From NCBI GenBank assembly GCA_002435755.1, contig DIYH01000014.1:248001-312000 (forward strand): a stretch of DNA of 64,000 nt, given 5' to 3'. Below are positions 26,668-35,467 of the stretch, in pieces. The stretch comes from Flammeovirgaceae bacterium UBA6059. Lineage in GTDB: Bacteria > Bacteroidota > Bacteroidia > Cytophagales > Cyclobacteriaceae. Made by a program: the position numbers and the translations under genes. Each line of letters starts with the position of its first letter. Position 1 is the first letter of the stretch. Below the pieces are notes generated by a model that worked only from the letters and a program-made list of their open reading frames with translations, was not told the DNA's origin and did not search any database.

Positions 26668-27028
26668 TGTTTAATTGTTAAAATGTTGTCCTACTCTATT
26701 AGAGAATTGCACTCTAGGCTTTTCGGATTCCGCCATGGTTATTACAAACTGATAGTAGCTACTCAAATCGATTATCATGTCTGTGAATGCTTGACAAAGA
26801 GAGGTTCATCCGGATCTGGATCAATCAGGCGAAATGGGTATATTCGTTAATAACTACAAAGAGGTACTTGATACTAAAAGTCGCTGGCTAGTGAATTTTG
26901 ATTTCTGGTGACCTACTTTGTACCTAGATTGGGTTGATTCAGAATACCACTTTCGCGGTATTGGGTGATTATGATCATCTACTAGCTTTGTTCTTGTAGA
27001 TAAAAAAATTAAACTAAATCACAAAGCA
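26668..27028. other. divergent intergenic region, hemopexin-repeat gene / small unknown gene
   Basis: 361 bp between two divergent starts. The rightward promoter (listed separately) is clear; no TAnnTTTG box was found for the leftward gene. No ORF of note. Confidence 0.55.
26943..26990 (+). promoter_or_regulatory. promoter of the 27029 gene with an overlapping inverted repeat
   Basis: TTG at 26961-26963, a 19-nt spacer and TAGCTTTG at 26983-26990 match the Bacteroidota sigma consensus exactly, predicting a transcript start near 26997. The inverted repeat AATACC (26943-26948), 8 nt, GGTATT (26957-26962) overlaps the -33 element and looks like an operator. Confidence 0.65.
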
Positions 27029-27448
27029 ATGGCAGATCAACTCATTACAGCAACACTTTTTAACAACGGTCAAGATTACAATACAGGCGACTACATTGAG
27101 CCTTATTTTGGGATACATGCGTATTCTTCCATTCATACACCACTAGACAAAGATGACACTGTCTATTTGCTTGTATCAACAGGGAATTTTACAGATCCGG
27201 ATGCGAGTGTCTCCTTTGAGTTTGACTTTGATACTCACTCCAGTCCTTTTAAAAACAATGGTTCAAATGGTAAAATAAGTGGTAACGGTACTGTGGGCCA
27301 ACTTATGGAAGTAGGAAGTATTAGATCCATCGTTAATTACTCTACTTTTATTTATACGATAACAATCACATATACCGCCCCTAACGGCAGCATATCGACT
27401 TACCTAATAGACCCTAAAATTAAGGTCAACCCTGGAATAGGTAATTGA
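27029..27448 (+). CDS. small protein of unknown function
   Basis: 139 residues, no signal peptide and no membrane segment; predicted mostly beta by its alternating pattern (TVYLLVSTGNF, SVSFEFDFDTH, FIYTITITYTAP). Asn, Gly, Ser and Thr are frequent and there is no cysteine. I recognise no family. It has a consensus promoter and a short A-rich leader, and is followed after 16 bp by the histidine kinase gene, so all three rightward genes may share a transcript. The all-beta, cytosolic look is shared with the divergent hemopexin-repeat protein, but a link is only suggested by position. Confidence 0.6.
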   Translation: MADQLITATLFNNGQDYNTGDYIEPYFGIHAYSSIHTPLDKDDTVYLLVSTGNFTDPDASVSFEFDFDTHSSPFKNNGSNGKISGNGTVGQLMEVGSIRSIVNYSTFIYTITITYTAPNGSISTYLIDPKIKVNPGIGN

Positions 27449-27464
27449 GTGAACAAAATTTGCT

Positions 27465-29324
27465 ATGAAAGAAAAATGGATAGCCTATTGCATGCTAGTG
27501 GGCTTCTTTTTTGCGGTTGAATATAATCTAGTCGGGCAAGATCAGCGAGTGGCGGACAGCTTAAAGTTGGTCCTTGAGAAGGGTGATTTGAAGGATTCAC
27601 TTCTCTTGGAGGTACTCAGAAATGTAACTTATAATGAGCAAAGAGATTATCAACTTGCACTCGCTTATGCAGAAGAATTAATCCTCCTAGCGGAACAGCA
27701 GTCTAACAATGGTTCGCTAGCTATTGGCTATTATCAAAAAGGAAATATTAAAAGGATTTTAGGTGATTTGAGTGAGGCTACTGAAGCCTTTCTGTCTTGC
27801 ATCAAATTGACTGAGGGGACAGAAAATTCACAACTACTGGGAAGCGCTTACGGGGGTATTGCTGACATTTATTCGATCTCTAATAATCATTCCAGTGCAA
27901 TGCTCTACTACAACAAAGCCATGGCAATCATACGGAAAACGACAGATTCAACTGTTATCGCTTCTTGGATTGCAAACCTCGGAGACGAGTATTTGACCCA
28001 TGGAGATTATGATTCGGCTTTGCTTTATTTCACAGAAGCTGGTGTGATTTTTGAAAAAGTTGACTATCCGATTGGCAAAGCATATAATCTGGGAAACATT
28101 GGGGCAGTCTATGCCAACACAGGTGACAATCATAAGGCGGAGGAAAATATGAATGAAGCTATCCGCATACTAGAGGAAGCAGAAGACTATTATCCCATAT
28201 GCTTCTATCTGCTTTACATTTCAGATATTTATGTAGAAAAAGAAGATCTGCACTCAGCTATTAACTATGCTAAAAGAAGCCTACAACTAGCCAAACAATA
28301 CAAGCTGAAGCAACAGATCAGTGATGCCAATCTCCAACTTTCCAAATTGTCTGAAATGAAAGGTGAAACGGACCAAGCTTTTACCTACTACCGTGATCAC
28401 ATCATATATCGGGATAGTGTCAATAATATTGAAACAGTTCAGAGAATAGCCAATCGAACGAAAGACTTTGAGGTAAATCTCCGGGAAAAGGAAATTGATC
28501 TTCTAGAAAAGAGTCAGACATTAGATAGGACCTATATCATCATTGCCGTAACCCTGCTTGCTCTTGCAATGGTTGTGCTACTGTACTTTCGCCAGCGGTT
28601 TCTTACAACTCAACTTGCTTCAGCGGAACGAAGAAAAAAGAATGAGCAGAAAATCAAAGACTTGCTAAACAGCCAAGAAAGTAAAGCGTTGCAATCCATG
28701 GTCAAAGGACGAGACGAAGAACGAAAGCGGTTGGCGAAAGAACTACACAATCATCTAGGTAGCTTACTTGCTACCATAAAGGTGAATATCAATAGTATTG
28801 AAGAGGAGGCCATCGCGAACCACAATACACTAACGGAACTAGTTGATCAGGCATGCATGGATGTTCGTAATATTTCGCATGAGTTGAATATGGGCATCTC
28901 GGAAAATTTTGGACTGATACCTGCGCTGAAAGAACTTGCTAATCATTTGAAGAAATCCAGTGAGCTAGAAGTAGGGTTTTCTGCTGCTTTGTGTGATCGT
29001 CCAATTGAATCAGAGGAAGAGATCACGATCTACCGTATCGTTCAAGAACTCGTTAGTAATGTTCTTAAGCACGCCCATGCTACAAAACTCAATGTTTCAT
29101 TGACTTGCTTCGAGGAAGAAAACGTCATCAATATTATCGTTCAGGACAATGGTCGAGGATTTAGTGATGATCAGGAAAGTTCGGACTCTCATGGTATTGG
29201 TGTTAAATCCATGAAACAAATAGTAGAAAATCTCAATGGAAGCATGGAAATAGATAGTAGCTCGAAGAGTGGGACCACAGTCAATATCGATTTACCAATT
29301 CAACCACCTACTGCTGAGCTATGA
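27465..29324 (+). CDS. TPR-containing sensor histidine kinase (HisKA_3 type)
   Basis: 619 residues. After an N-terminal hydrophobic segment (about 5-25, likely signal or anchor), residues 40-330 are tetratricopeptide repeats (SAMLYYNKAMAIIRK, DSALLYFTEAGVIFE, SAINYAKRSLQLA). A transmembrane helix lies at about 353-370 (YIIIAVTLLALAMVVLLYF), then a coiled coil. The dimerisation/phosphoacceptor domain has RKRLAKELHNHLG with the phospho-His at 428, and an HATPase domain follows, with N and G boxes (ELVSNVLKHA, DNGRGF, GIGVKSM). The periplasmic TPRs are presumably the sensor. Its stop overlaps the response regulator start (ATGA), so they form a cognate pair. Confidence 0.88.
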   Translation: MKEKWIAYCMLVGFFFAVEYNLVGQDQRVADSLKLVLEKGDLKDSLLLEVLRNVTYNEQRDYQLALAYAEELILLAEQQSNNGSLAIGYYQKGNIKRILGDLSEATEAFLSCIKLTEGTENSQLLGSAYGGIADIYSISNNHSSAMLYYNKAMAIIRKTTDSTVIASWIANLGDEYLTHGDYDSALLYFTEAGVIFEKVDYPIGKAYNLGNIGAVYANTGDNHKAEENMNEAIRILEEAEDYYPICFYLLYISDIYVEKEDLHSAINYAKRSLQLAKQYKLKQQISDANLQLSKLSEMKGETDQAFTYYRDHIIYRDSVNNIETVQRIANRTKDFEVNLREKEIDLLEKSQTLDRTYIIIAVTLLALAMVVLLYFRQRFLTTQLASAERRKKNEQKIKDLLNSQESKALQSMVKGRDEERKRLAKELHNHLGSLLATIKVNINSIEEEAIANHNTLTELVDQACMDVRNISHELNMGISENFGLIPALKELANHLKKSSELEVGFSAALCDRPIESEEEITIYRIVQELVSNVLKHAHATKLNVSLTCFEEENVINIIVQDNGRGFSDDQESSDSHGIGVKSMKQIVENLNGSMEIDSSSKSGTTVNIDLPIQPPTAEL

Positions 29325-29953
29325 TAAAAGTGTTAATTGTAGACGACCACCACTTGTTCGCAGAGGGAGTAAAATCAATGTTTAGACCAGAAGATGATAT
29401 AGAAATTACTCATCATACGATCAATGGAAATGAAGTCCCTCACCTCCTATCCAAACATGAAATAGATGTCATTCTTATGGATGTGAGTATGCCGATATTA
29501 AACGGAATAGAAACGATGATCCTCCTGAAAAATGAGGGCCATGATACACCTATACTTATGCTCACTATGCACCAATCCATAAAACAGGTAAAAGGTGCTC
29601 TTAGAAAAGGAGCTCAGGGTTACATTCTAAAGGATGCTTCAAAAGCAGAGCTAAAACAAGCAATTGAGCTTGTGAATAAGCGTGAGAATTACTTTCACCC
29701 GAAGATTAGCAATCAGGTTTTTGATTACTTCCGAGGAAAGAACTCTTTGGTAAGTGAGTTGGATACATTATCAGAAAGGGAAATTGAGATCATTAAGTAC
29801 ATAGCTGAAGGATGCAACAGTAAGGCCATAGCCGAATCTCTTTTCATTAGTGAGCACACGGTAAAAACACATCGCAGAAACATCATGCATAAGCTTCATG
29901 TAAAGACATCAGCCGAGCTTATCAAGCTGGCTATAGATAAGGACATTATTTAG
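29321..29953 (+). CDS. NarL/FixJ-type response regulator
   Basis: 210 residues: receiver domain (1-120) with acidic pocket VDDHH (D8/D9), phosphoacceptor D54 in ILMDVSMP, and the conserved Lys in ILKDASKAE; a LuxR-type HTH (about 147-205) with LSEREIEIIKYIAEG and ISEHTVKTHRRNIMHKL. It is coupled to the TPR kinase by a 4-bp overlap. Targets are unknown; the divergent hemopexin-repeat gene and the promoter at 26961 are natural candidates because they lie next to it. Confidence 0.88.
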   Translation: MIKVLIVDDHHLFAEGVKSMFRPEDDIEITHHTINGNEVPHLLSKHEIDVILMDVSMPILNGIETMILLKNEGHDTPILMLTMHQSIKQVKGALRKGAQGYILKDASKAELKQAIELVNKRENYFHPKISNQVFDYFRGKNSLVSELDTLSEREIEIIKYIAEGCNSKAIAESLFISEHTVKTHRRNIMHKLHVKTSAELIKLAIDKDII

Positions 29954-30401
29954 ATTCATTTTGAATGAATCACTACTTCCTGCACACATCTGCCACTCTC
30001 CTGCCCCTAAACCCAAGCTATATTGACGGGGACGCCTAGTCGGGGACGCCCAGTCATAACACAGCACATTATCGTCCCAACGTTCGGCAACAAAGCTATC
30101 ATTCATTACTACTGCGCTGTTTGAAAATAATCCGTCAGCTTAGATTATATAATGATATTATGTTAACCGCTCCGCGGACGGTAGCAAAGCTGGACATTGA
30201 CGTGCACGTTTCTGCTGGATGGACTTTCCGTTGATAATTTTTTTGGTGCAGTGCTTCTAGCCGCGCTGATATATAATTAAAATAGGCCATCATTTCAAGA
30301 TTTTACAGCTACAAAGAAAGGTGTAGACCAACTGTATACCTCCGTTTTCCACTTTGATTTTCACAAGTCCGTAAAGAGTTGAAAACTTATAAACAATTAA
30401 T
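29954..30401. other. 448-bp intergenic region with a 14-bp tandem repeat
   Basis: A small hairpin ATTCAT-tttga-ATGAAT just after the response-regulator stop could help end that transcript. GGGGACGCCTAGTC (30028-30041) is followed directly by GGGGACGCCCAGTC (30042-30055), differing at one base. The stretch is more GC-rich than the surroundings up to about 30240. The promoter of the peroxiredoxin gene must be near the right end but no exact consensus was seen. No ORF is convincing. Confidence 0.5.
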
Positions 30402-31040
30402 ATGACTGCAATTAGATTAGGCGATCTAGCGCCGGATTTCGAAGCTAAGACTACCCACGGAGATATCTCATTTCATGAGTGGTTAGGTGACAGTTGGGGT
30501 ATCTTATTTTCACACCCGGCCGACTATACACCTGTTTGTACTACAGAGCTGGGCACTGTAGCCAAGTATAGGGGTGAGTTCGATAAAAGAAATGTGAAAG
30601 TAGCCGCTCTGAGCGTAGATGGCTTAAAGGATCATCAACAATGGATAGTAGATATCAATGAGACTCAAAACACTACTGTCAATTTTCCGATCATCGCTGA
30701 TGATGACCGGAAGGTTTCCTCATTGTATGATATGATCCACCCCAACACAGATGACAAAACGACCGTGAGATCGGTATTTGTTATAGGTGATGATAAGAAA
30801 GTAAAACTCATTATCACCTACCCTGCTTCTACCGGTAGGAATTTTGACGAACTACTTAGGGTAATTGACTCTCTGCAGCTTACAGCATACAACAAAGTAG
30901 CTACACCTGCCAATTGGAGAAATGGTGATGACTGTGTCATCTTACCTTCTGTATCCAATGAACAGGTACCTTCTTTGTTTCCCAAAGGGCATAAGGAAGT
31001 GAAGCCCTACCTCAGGTTTACACCTCAACCCAAAATGTAA
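30402..31040 (+). CDS. 1-Cys peroxiredoxin (PRDX6-like)
   Basis: 212 residues, cytoplasmic. The peroxidatic Cys is C46 in FSHPADYTPVCTTE, with the Thr and the later Arg (TTVRSVFVIG) of the active site. The C-terminal extension (NWRNGDDCVILPS, then FPKGHKEVKPYLRFT) is typical of the PRDX6/AhpC-TSA 1-Cys group and distinguishes it from short typical 2-Cys AhpC. It reduces hydrogen peroxide and organic peroxides. It appears to stand alone, and is followed by a long inverted repeat shared with the convergent TPR-HTH gene. Confidence 0.9.
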   Translation: MTAIRLGDLAPDFEAKTTHGDISFHEWLGDSWGILFSHPADYTPVCTTELGTVAKYRGEFDKRNVKVAALSVDGLKDHQQWIVDINETQNTTVNFPIIADDDRKVSSLYDMIHPNTDDKTTVRSVFVIGDDKKVKLIITYPASTGRNFDELLRVIDSLQLTAYNKVATPANWRNGDDCVILPSVSNEQVPSLFPKGHKEVKPYLRFTPQPKM

Positions 31041-31056
31041 GTACGATTGGATGAAA

Positions 31057-31182
31057 GATTGCCTCAAAGTTTAATAACTAATGAATCTTACATGCGCCTG
31101 CCGAAACTTGCCGACTGAAAGTAAACTAGCAATTCGACAGGTGCTTTTGCATTCGAGAAACATTTTGACCTTTGAGGCAATC
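31057..31182. repeat. 126-bp imperfect inverted repeat between convergent genes
   Basis: The ends GATTGCCTCAAAG (31057-31069) and CTTTGAGGCAATC (31170-31182) are exact reverse complements over 13 bp. Inside, GCCTGCCGAA (about 31095-31104) faces TTCGACAGGT (about 31134-31143) with mismatches, so arms of about 50 nt look like a decayed palindrome. It ends 5 bp before the stop of the convergent TPR-HTH gene. It could act as a two-way terminator or be a small mobile repeat. Confidence 0.55.
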
Positions 31183-31187
31183 CTTCT

Positions 31188-33020
31188 TTAGCTTTTTGAG
31201 TACTGCACCAAATGGTTCATTAAGGAATCATCCTTTTCAAGGGTCATGCGTTTTTTAAGTCTGTAGCGTGCCATTTTTACACTTTCAGGAGATATGCCAA
31301 GCATTTCTGCGGATTCTTTGAGATTCATATTAAGCAGTGTCAATGCACATACCCTGAGGTCGTTAGTCGTCAGATCGGGATATGTCTCTTTTAGCTTTAA
31401 AAAGAAGTCTTTATGAACACCCTCGAAGTGCACCTTGAAGTCTTCCCAGTTCTCTTCTTTATTGATCTTTTGCTCTACTGACCTTTTGATGCGATTGAGC
31501 CTCTTACCCCAGTCTTCAGTACCATCTTCGACCTCATTGAGATCATCTCGAAGTGAAATCAGCCATTCATTTTTTTGCACGGAATTTAAGGCATAAGAGG
31601 TAAGCTTTTGGTTTTGAAACTCCACTTCCCTGTTCAGCTCTTGCGCCTTAAGCTTTTGGTTCTCCTTCTCTATTTTCTCTAGAGACAAAGAAGTCTTGAG
31701 TTTTTCCTTTTTCAGATAACTGTTTCTATAAACCAATACACCAAATACAAACAGGGAAATGATTCCAGCTAGTAGAATATTGGTCCATAACGCTTTGATA
31801 TTATTGTCTTTCTGCAAAAGTTCGATTTCAGACTGCTGTAATAACAACTCCCTGGCCTTTTTTTCATTTTGATATTTTGCTTCGATCTCAGCAAAAGAGG
31901 CTTTAGACTCTACACTGAGCAAACTGTCCACTGTCTCATAATGTCCTTTCCAAACAGGTAGTGCCTCTTTGTATCGACCCAGATCTTCCAGTGACTGGGC
32001 CTGATCTTCCAGCAGGCTCTCCCTGATTTTTAGATTATCAAGAGGTATAGACAGTCCTTTCTCAGCATATTCAAGAGCTTCCTGTGATTGGCCGACACTT
32101 CTTAAGTAAAGACTCTTAAGACTATAGGCCCGAGCCAAATTATAGTCGCTCTGCATAGCTAAGGCAACCTTGATATAGTCATCGATGTAACTGGTCGATT
32201 TGTCTATCTGACCCGCCTCAAGATAGGCATAGCTCAAATTGTGAAGCAAAGGTGTTTTTAACCTTTCTAGTGACAGACTGTCAATGATAGGCTCTGATTT
32301 TTTCAGGTAGTAAATCACTGAGTCCCATAAGTCATCATTCATGTAGGCAACAGCAATATTGAAATAGGTGAAAGCAGCTTTCTCTGGAAAGTAGTTTTGC
32401 TCGTATACCTCCAACGCTTGCTTAAAATAGTGCATACCAATACTATCGCTTTCAAAATCAGAATGCGTGATCGCCATGGTATTTAACCCCCTGGCATATA
32501 GTTCCTTATACCTTCTGTCTGAAGGATTGGTTCTTTGAAGAGAATCGTAAACATTCAACGCCTTGATACTGTACTCAAGCGCTTTCTCGTAGTAGCCCAT
32601 AGGTTGATAGCATGAAACTAGCGCTATATAAATGGATGGCTTCTCAAGCAGAATATATTCGCTTGACTGTCGGGCTTTATCCAGCTCATCGATAAAAGCC
32701 AGGCTAGATTCCATTACCTGGGCGGCACTATCCAATTGCCCGTTTTGACGGAGTACGGCACCTAAGGTCTCAGCGTATGTTAAGTATAGGGAATCATCCG
32801 GTTCGTCCGGCAGAAATGCTTTAGCCTGAGTGATATAGTTATTGGTGGAATCAATGCTTTTGTAGAGGTGATGTCGTGCAAGCTCTAACAACACGAATAC
32901 CTTATCTGAACTAGAACCAACACTGTTTAGCTCATTGATCAGGCTATCCTTTTTCGAGGCTTGTGCTAGCCCAAAGTAGCTGGTCATGAGTAACAAGACA
33001 CTGTATATAATTCTGGTCAT
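31188..33020 (-). CDS. TPR / coiled-coil / HTH membrane regulator
   Basis: 610 residues: signal or anchor at 1-20 (ending GLAQA), TPR region 35-380 (EKALEYSIKALNVYD, QEALEYAEKGLSIP), transmembrane helix at about 408-428 (ILLAGIISLFVFGVLVYR), coiled coil 430-490, and a C-terminal LuxR-like HTH (about 550-600) with TTNDLRVCALTLLNMNLKES and GISPESVKMARYRLKKRM. This one-piece signal transducer is a typical Bacteroidota design: TPRs outside, HTH inside. It is divergent from a lipoprotein gene with a neat 11-bp tandem repeat in the shared control region, which suggests that lipoprotein, or itself, as target. Confidence 0.82.
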   Translation of the reverse strand: MTRIIYSVLLLMTSYFGLAQASKKDSLINELNSVGSSSDKVFVLLELARHHLYKSIDSTNNYITQAKAFLPDEPDDSLYLTYAETLGAVLRQNGQLDSAAQVMESSLAFIDELDKARQSSEYILLEKPSIYIALVSCYQPMGYYEKALEYSIKALNVYDSLQRTNPSDRRYKELYARGLNTMAITHSDFESDSIGMHYFKQALEVYEQNYFPEKAAFTYFNIAVAYMNDDLWDSVIYYLKKSEPIIDSLSLERLKTPLLHNLSYAYLEAGQIDKSTSYIDDYIKVALAMQSDYNLARAYSLKSLYLRSVGQSQEALEYAEKGLSIPLDNLKIRESLLEDQAQSLEDLGRYKEALPVWKGHYETVDSLLSVESKASFAEIEAKYQNEKKARELLLQQSEIELLQKDNNIKALWTNILLAGIISLFVFGVLVYRNSYLKKEKLKTSLSLEKIEKENQKLKAQELNREVEFQNQKLTSYALNSVQKNEWLISLRDDLNEVEDGTEDWGKRLNRIKRSVEQKINKEENWEDFKVHFEGVHKDFFLKLKETYPDLTTNDLRVCALTLLNMNLKESAEMLGISPESVKMARYRLKKRMTLEKDDSLMNHLVQYSKS

Positions 33021-33055
33021 GTGGTTTTGCTTGTGGAAATGAGAGCTTTAATGTC

Positions 33056-33077
33056 TTGTATACCTTTTGTATACCTT
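33056..33077. promoter_or_regulatory. exact 11-bp tandem direct repeat, candidate operator
   Basis: TTGTATACCTT occurs twice back to back (33056-33066 and 33067-33077). A period of 11 bp puts both copies on the same face of the helix, as expected for side-by-side binding of two HTH domains. It lies 35 bp before the start of the TPR-HTH gene and about 95 bp before that of the lipoprotein gene. Confidence 0.5.
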
Positions 33078-33171
33078 GTTTTTTATCTGGTAAACCTACT
33101 GTCGACGTAAATGAGCAACGATAAAATGACATTCAGGTTCAATTCAACAGAACAAAAACAAAAGTAAAATC

Positions 33172-34752
33172 ATGATCAAAAATTCAATATTTAGAGGGCT
33201 ACTCTATTTGTCCGCTATCTTAACTACCGTTGCATGCAATAATAACGATCCAAACGCAATCCCCTCACAAGGAGTAATATCGTTCGGGATGACTGGCGTC
33301 AATAGTCCAAATTCGAGAACATCAAACCACAGTCTGACCATTGCTTTGGTTTCTGTAGAAGATGAGTTAGGCAATACTGTATTAGACCAGGAAGAATTAC
33401 CACTCATCAGTCTTGGTAAAGGCTTCACAACTAAGGAAGTGCAACTTCCTTACGGTAACTATAAAGTGACGAGGTTTGTCGTGCTAAATGACTCAGACCA
33501 AGTGGTCTATGCTGCACCGATCACCGGATCAAAGCTGGCCGCATTAGTAAGTGACCCGCTACCAGTACATTTTGAGGTAGGAGTCTCTACCACTGATGAA
33601 ACAGTACCGATCGAAGTACTGGAGGTTGAACCCGACGCGAACCCCGGTGACTTTGGACTGATCGACTTTCCGATTGACTTCATTGACCTGTTTGAGTTGC
33701 AAGTCACTTTCAAGGAAGATGATGACCTGGTATCAGGCACTCTTGAAATGGATGCTTATATCAAAGGGACGCTAGTTTGGAATGAGATTTTGACACTAGC
33801 TGGCTCAAAGAAGCTCAGTCTTTTCGATCACTACGACTCAGTATCTTTTAAAGCAACATCTGACGAAGCACAGGAGATCACAAGGACTTATCTGGTTCAG
33901 GACCTTCTAAGTGGTCCTGAAATCGTATTCAATTTCGGTGAACGGCAAAGCTTTATCATTGAAGTCATTGGAGTGGACAGGGATGTGAACTTTGCGATAG
34001 CAAGTCTGGTGAGTCCTGCAGGATTGAAAAAAATGACTTTCGAAATAGATGCTGCTAATGACATTCTGAGGGCTAATGCTCAACAAATCCCTACCGGAAC
34101 ATATGACTTGGTAATTAGCATTTTTGAAGGTGACAATTTGTTAAACGACCCTTCTGCGAGGGGCTCCATGTACAATGGGGTCGAAGGCTATGGCGTTCTC
34201 GATGTTGTTCACAACCAGGGTAAGCTGATTGTACAAGGTCCTGACTTGCTTTCGGGAGGTGCTGATCATGCGCCTATGTGGTCAGAAAGATATTTCCATT
34301 CATTTGAAGACAGGAGAGTCATAGATACTGATCTTGTCTGGAGTACTCCCGAAGAGCCATGTCAAACTGACTTAAGATTCATTCCTGAAAACATCAATCG
34401 TTTCCCGGAGTTTATGCAGGTGGACTACTTTATCTATGATGAGAACCTGGGAGGTACGACTATAGGGTACAAAAACTGCTATAGCAACTGTAACCCTTTT
34501 GAGCTTCTGGAACAGTTTAGTGCCGAACTGAAGGATAAAGATGTACTCTGTGACCAAACTGATTGGGATACTGCTGACAGTATGATGATCCTCAACTTTG
34601 GCGACAAGGTGGAAGATCTCGTCGTATTCTTCATGAGATGGGATGAGAATGGTCCACTCCTTAATAGCATTAGGGGTCGATCAGCTTCAAGAGATGAAGT
34701 AGATGAGTTAATGAGAAAACGCTCTTCTGGAGTTAGTCCAATGGGCAATTAG
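33172..34752 (+). CDS. unknown lipoprotein
   Basis: 526 residues with a lipoprotein signal: lipobox ending at C22 (TVACNNND), so it is exported and lipid-anchored. The N-terminal third (LTIALVSVEDELGNTV, QLPYGNYKVTRFVVLN) looks like a beta-sandwich seen in Bacteroidota surface or fimbrillin-associated lipoproteins; the middle is also beta-rich, and the C-terminal part contains spaced cysteines (about C404, C437, C441, C463). I do not recognise the family. It has its own strong terminator, so it is monocistronic and divergent from the TPR-HTH regulator, its likely controller. Confidence 0.65.
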   Translation: MIKNSIFRGLLYLSAILTTVACNNNDPNAIPSQGVISFGMTGVNSPNSRTSNHSLTIALVSVEDELGNTVLDQEELPLISLGKGFTTKEVQLPYGNYKVTRFVVLNDSDQVVYAAPITGSKLAALVSDPLPVHFEVGVSTTDETVPIEVLEVEPDANPGDFGLIDFPIDFIDLFELQVTFKEDDDLVSGTLEMDAYIKGTLVWNEILTLAGSKKLSLFDHYDSVSFKATSDEAQEITRTYLVQDLLSGPEIVFNFGERQSFIIEVIGVDRDVNFAIASLVSPAGLKKMTFEIDAANDILRANAQQIPTGTYDLVISIFEGDNLLNDPSARGSMYNGVEGYGVLDVVHNQGKLIVQGPDLLSGGADHAPMWSERYFHSFEDRRVIDTDLVWSTPEEPCQTDLRFIPENINRFPEFMQVDYFIYDENLGGTTIGYKNCYSNCNPFELLEQFSAELKDKDVLCDQTDWDTADSMMILNFGDKVEDLVVFFMRWDENGPLLNSIRGRSASRDEVDELMRKRSSGVSPMGN

Positions 34753-34794
34753 ACTTAATAGACTGATCGAAGGTTTATAGCTAAACGAGGTAGT

Positions 34795-34819
34795 AGCCGC
34801 CTATTAAGGCGGCTTTTTT
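34795..34819 (+). terminator. rho-independent terminator of the lipoprotein gene
   Basis: AGCCGCCT (34795-34802), loop ATTA, AGGCGGCT (34807-34814), with a T run to 34819. Perfect 8-bp stem 43 bp after the stop. Confidence 0.9.
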
Positions 34820-34850
34820 CATTTGAACAAACGAAGATTTACTAGATAGG

Positions 34851-35438
34851 TTAATTGGCAATAGCTAAAGCTCGGATACGGATTCTCACCTCATTGCCTA
34901 TAAACAACTCTCCATTATCCATCAGCTTACTGAAGCTTATACCATAATTCTGACGATCAATGACCAGATCACTGACTAAACCAATGGTGGTAGCACCAGT
35001 AGGGTCTTCGAAGGGCCCTTTCATATCGAAGGCCAATTGAATTGGTCGTGTGCTGCCTTTTATTGTCAAATTGCCTTCCAGATATTGCCTCCCTTCTTCT
35101 TCGAATACTCTTGTAGACACGAAAGTGATTTTGGGGTGATTTTCCGTATCGAGCCAGATAGCACTTCTAAGATGTCCATCCCTTACCTCATGATCGGTAT
35201 CAAGACTAATGGATTCAATTTGCAGAGAAGCAGTTGTCAGCGTGCCATCCTCTCCAAGCTCGACTTCTCCTTCAAAGACTTTGAATTTTCCGGTTACCTC
35301 CCCGACCATGAATCTTTCCACGTTGAATTCGACAAGAGTATGACCAGCATCTAGTTTGTAGGTGGATTGTGCTTTTAGAGGTCCGGCCACTATCAAGACA
35401 ACTGTCGGAATTAAGAACAGGTGTTTCATCGTTTTCAT
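34851..35438 (-). CDS. YceI family protein
   Basis: 195 residues with a signal peptide (1-23, ending LKAQ). The lipocalin-like YceI barrel is shown by YKLDAGHTLVEFNVERFMVG, the strand pair GKFKVFEGEVELGED, DGHLRSAIWLDTENHPKITF and NLTIKGSTRPIQL. Family members bind isoprenoid or other lipidic molecules in the periplasm. It lies downstream of the membrane AraC gene on the same strand, with a two-part hairpin in the 65-bp gap, and may be controlled by it. Confidence 0.87.
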   Translation of the reverse strand: MKTMKHLFLIPTVVLIVAGPLKAQSTYKLDAGHTLVEFNVERFMVGEVTGKFKVFEGEVELGEDGTLTTASLQIESISLDTDHEVRDGHLRSAIWLDTENHPKITFVSTRVFEEEGRQYLEGNLTIKGSTRPIQLAFDMKGPFEDPTGATTIGLVSDLVIDRQNYGISFSKLMDNGELFIGNEVRIRIRALAIAN

Positions 35439-35467
35439 TTTTCGAGTAAATCAAAAAATGAGAATTC

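Noticed and set aside
30055..30100. Possible integron attC-like core (CCAACGTTCGGC)
   Set aside because: No matching partner core at the needed distance, no integrase, and no cassette array in the window.
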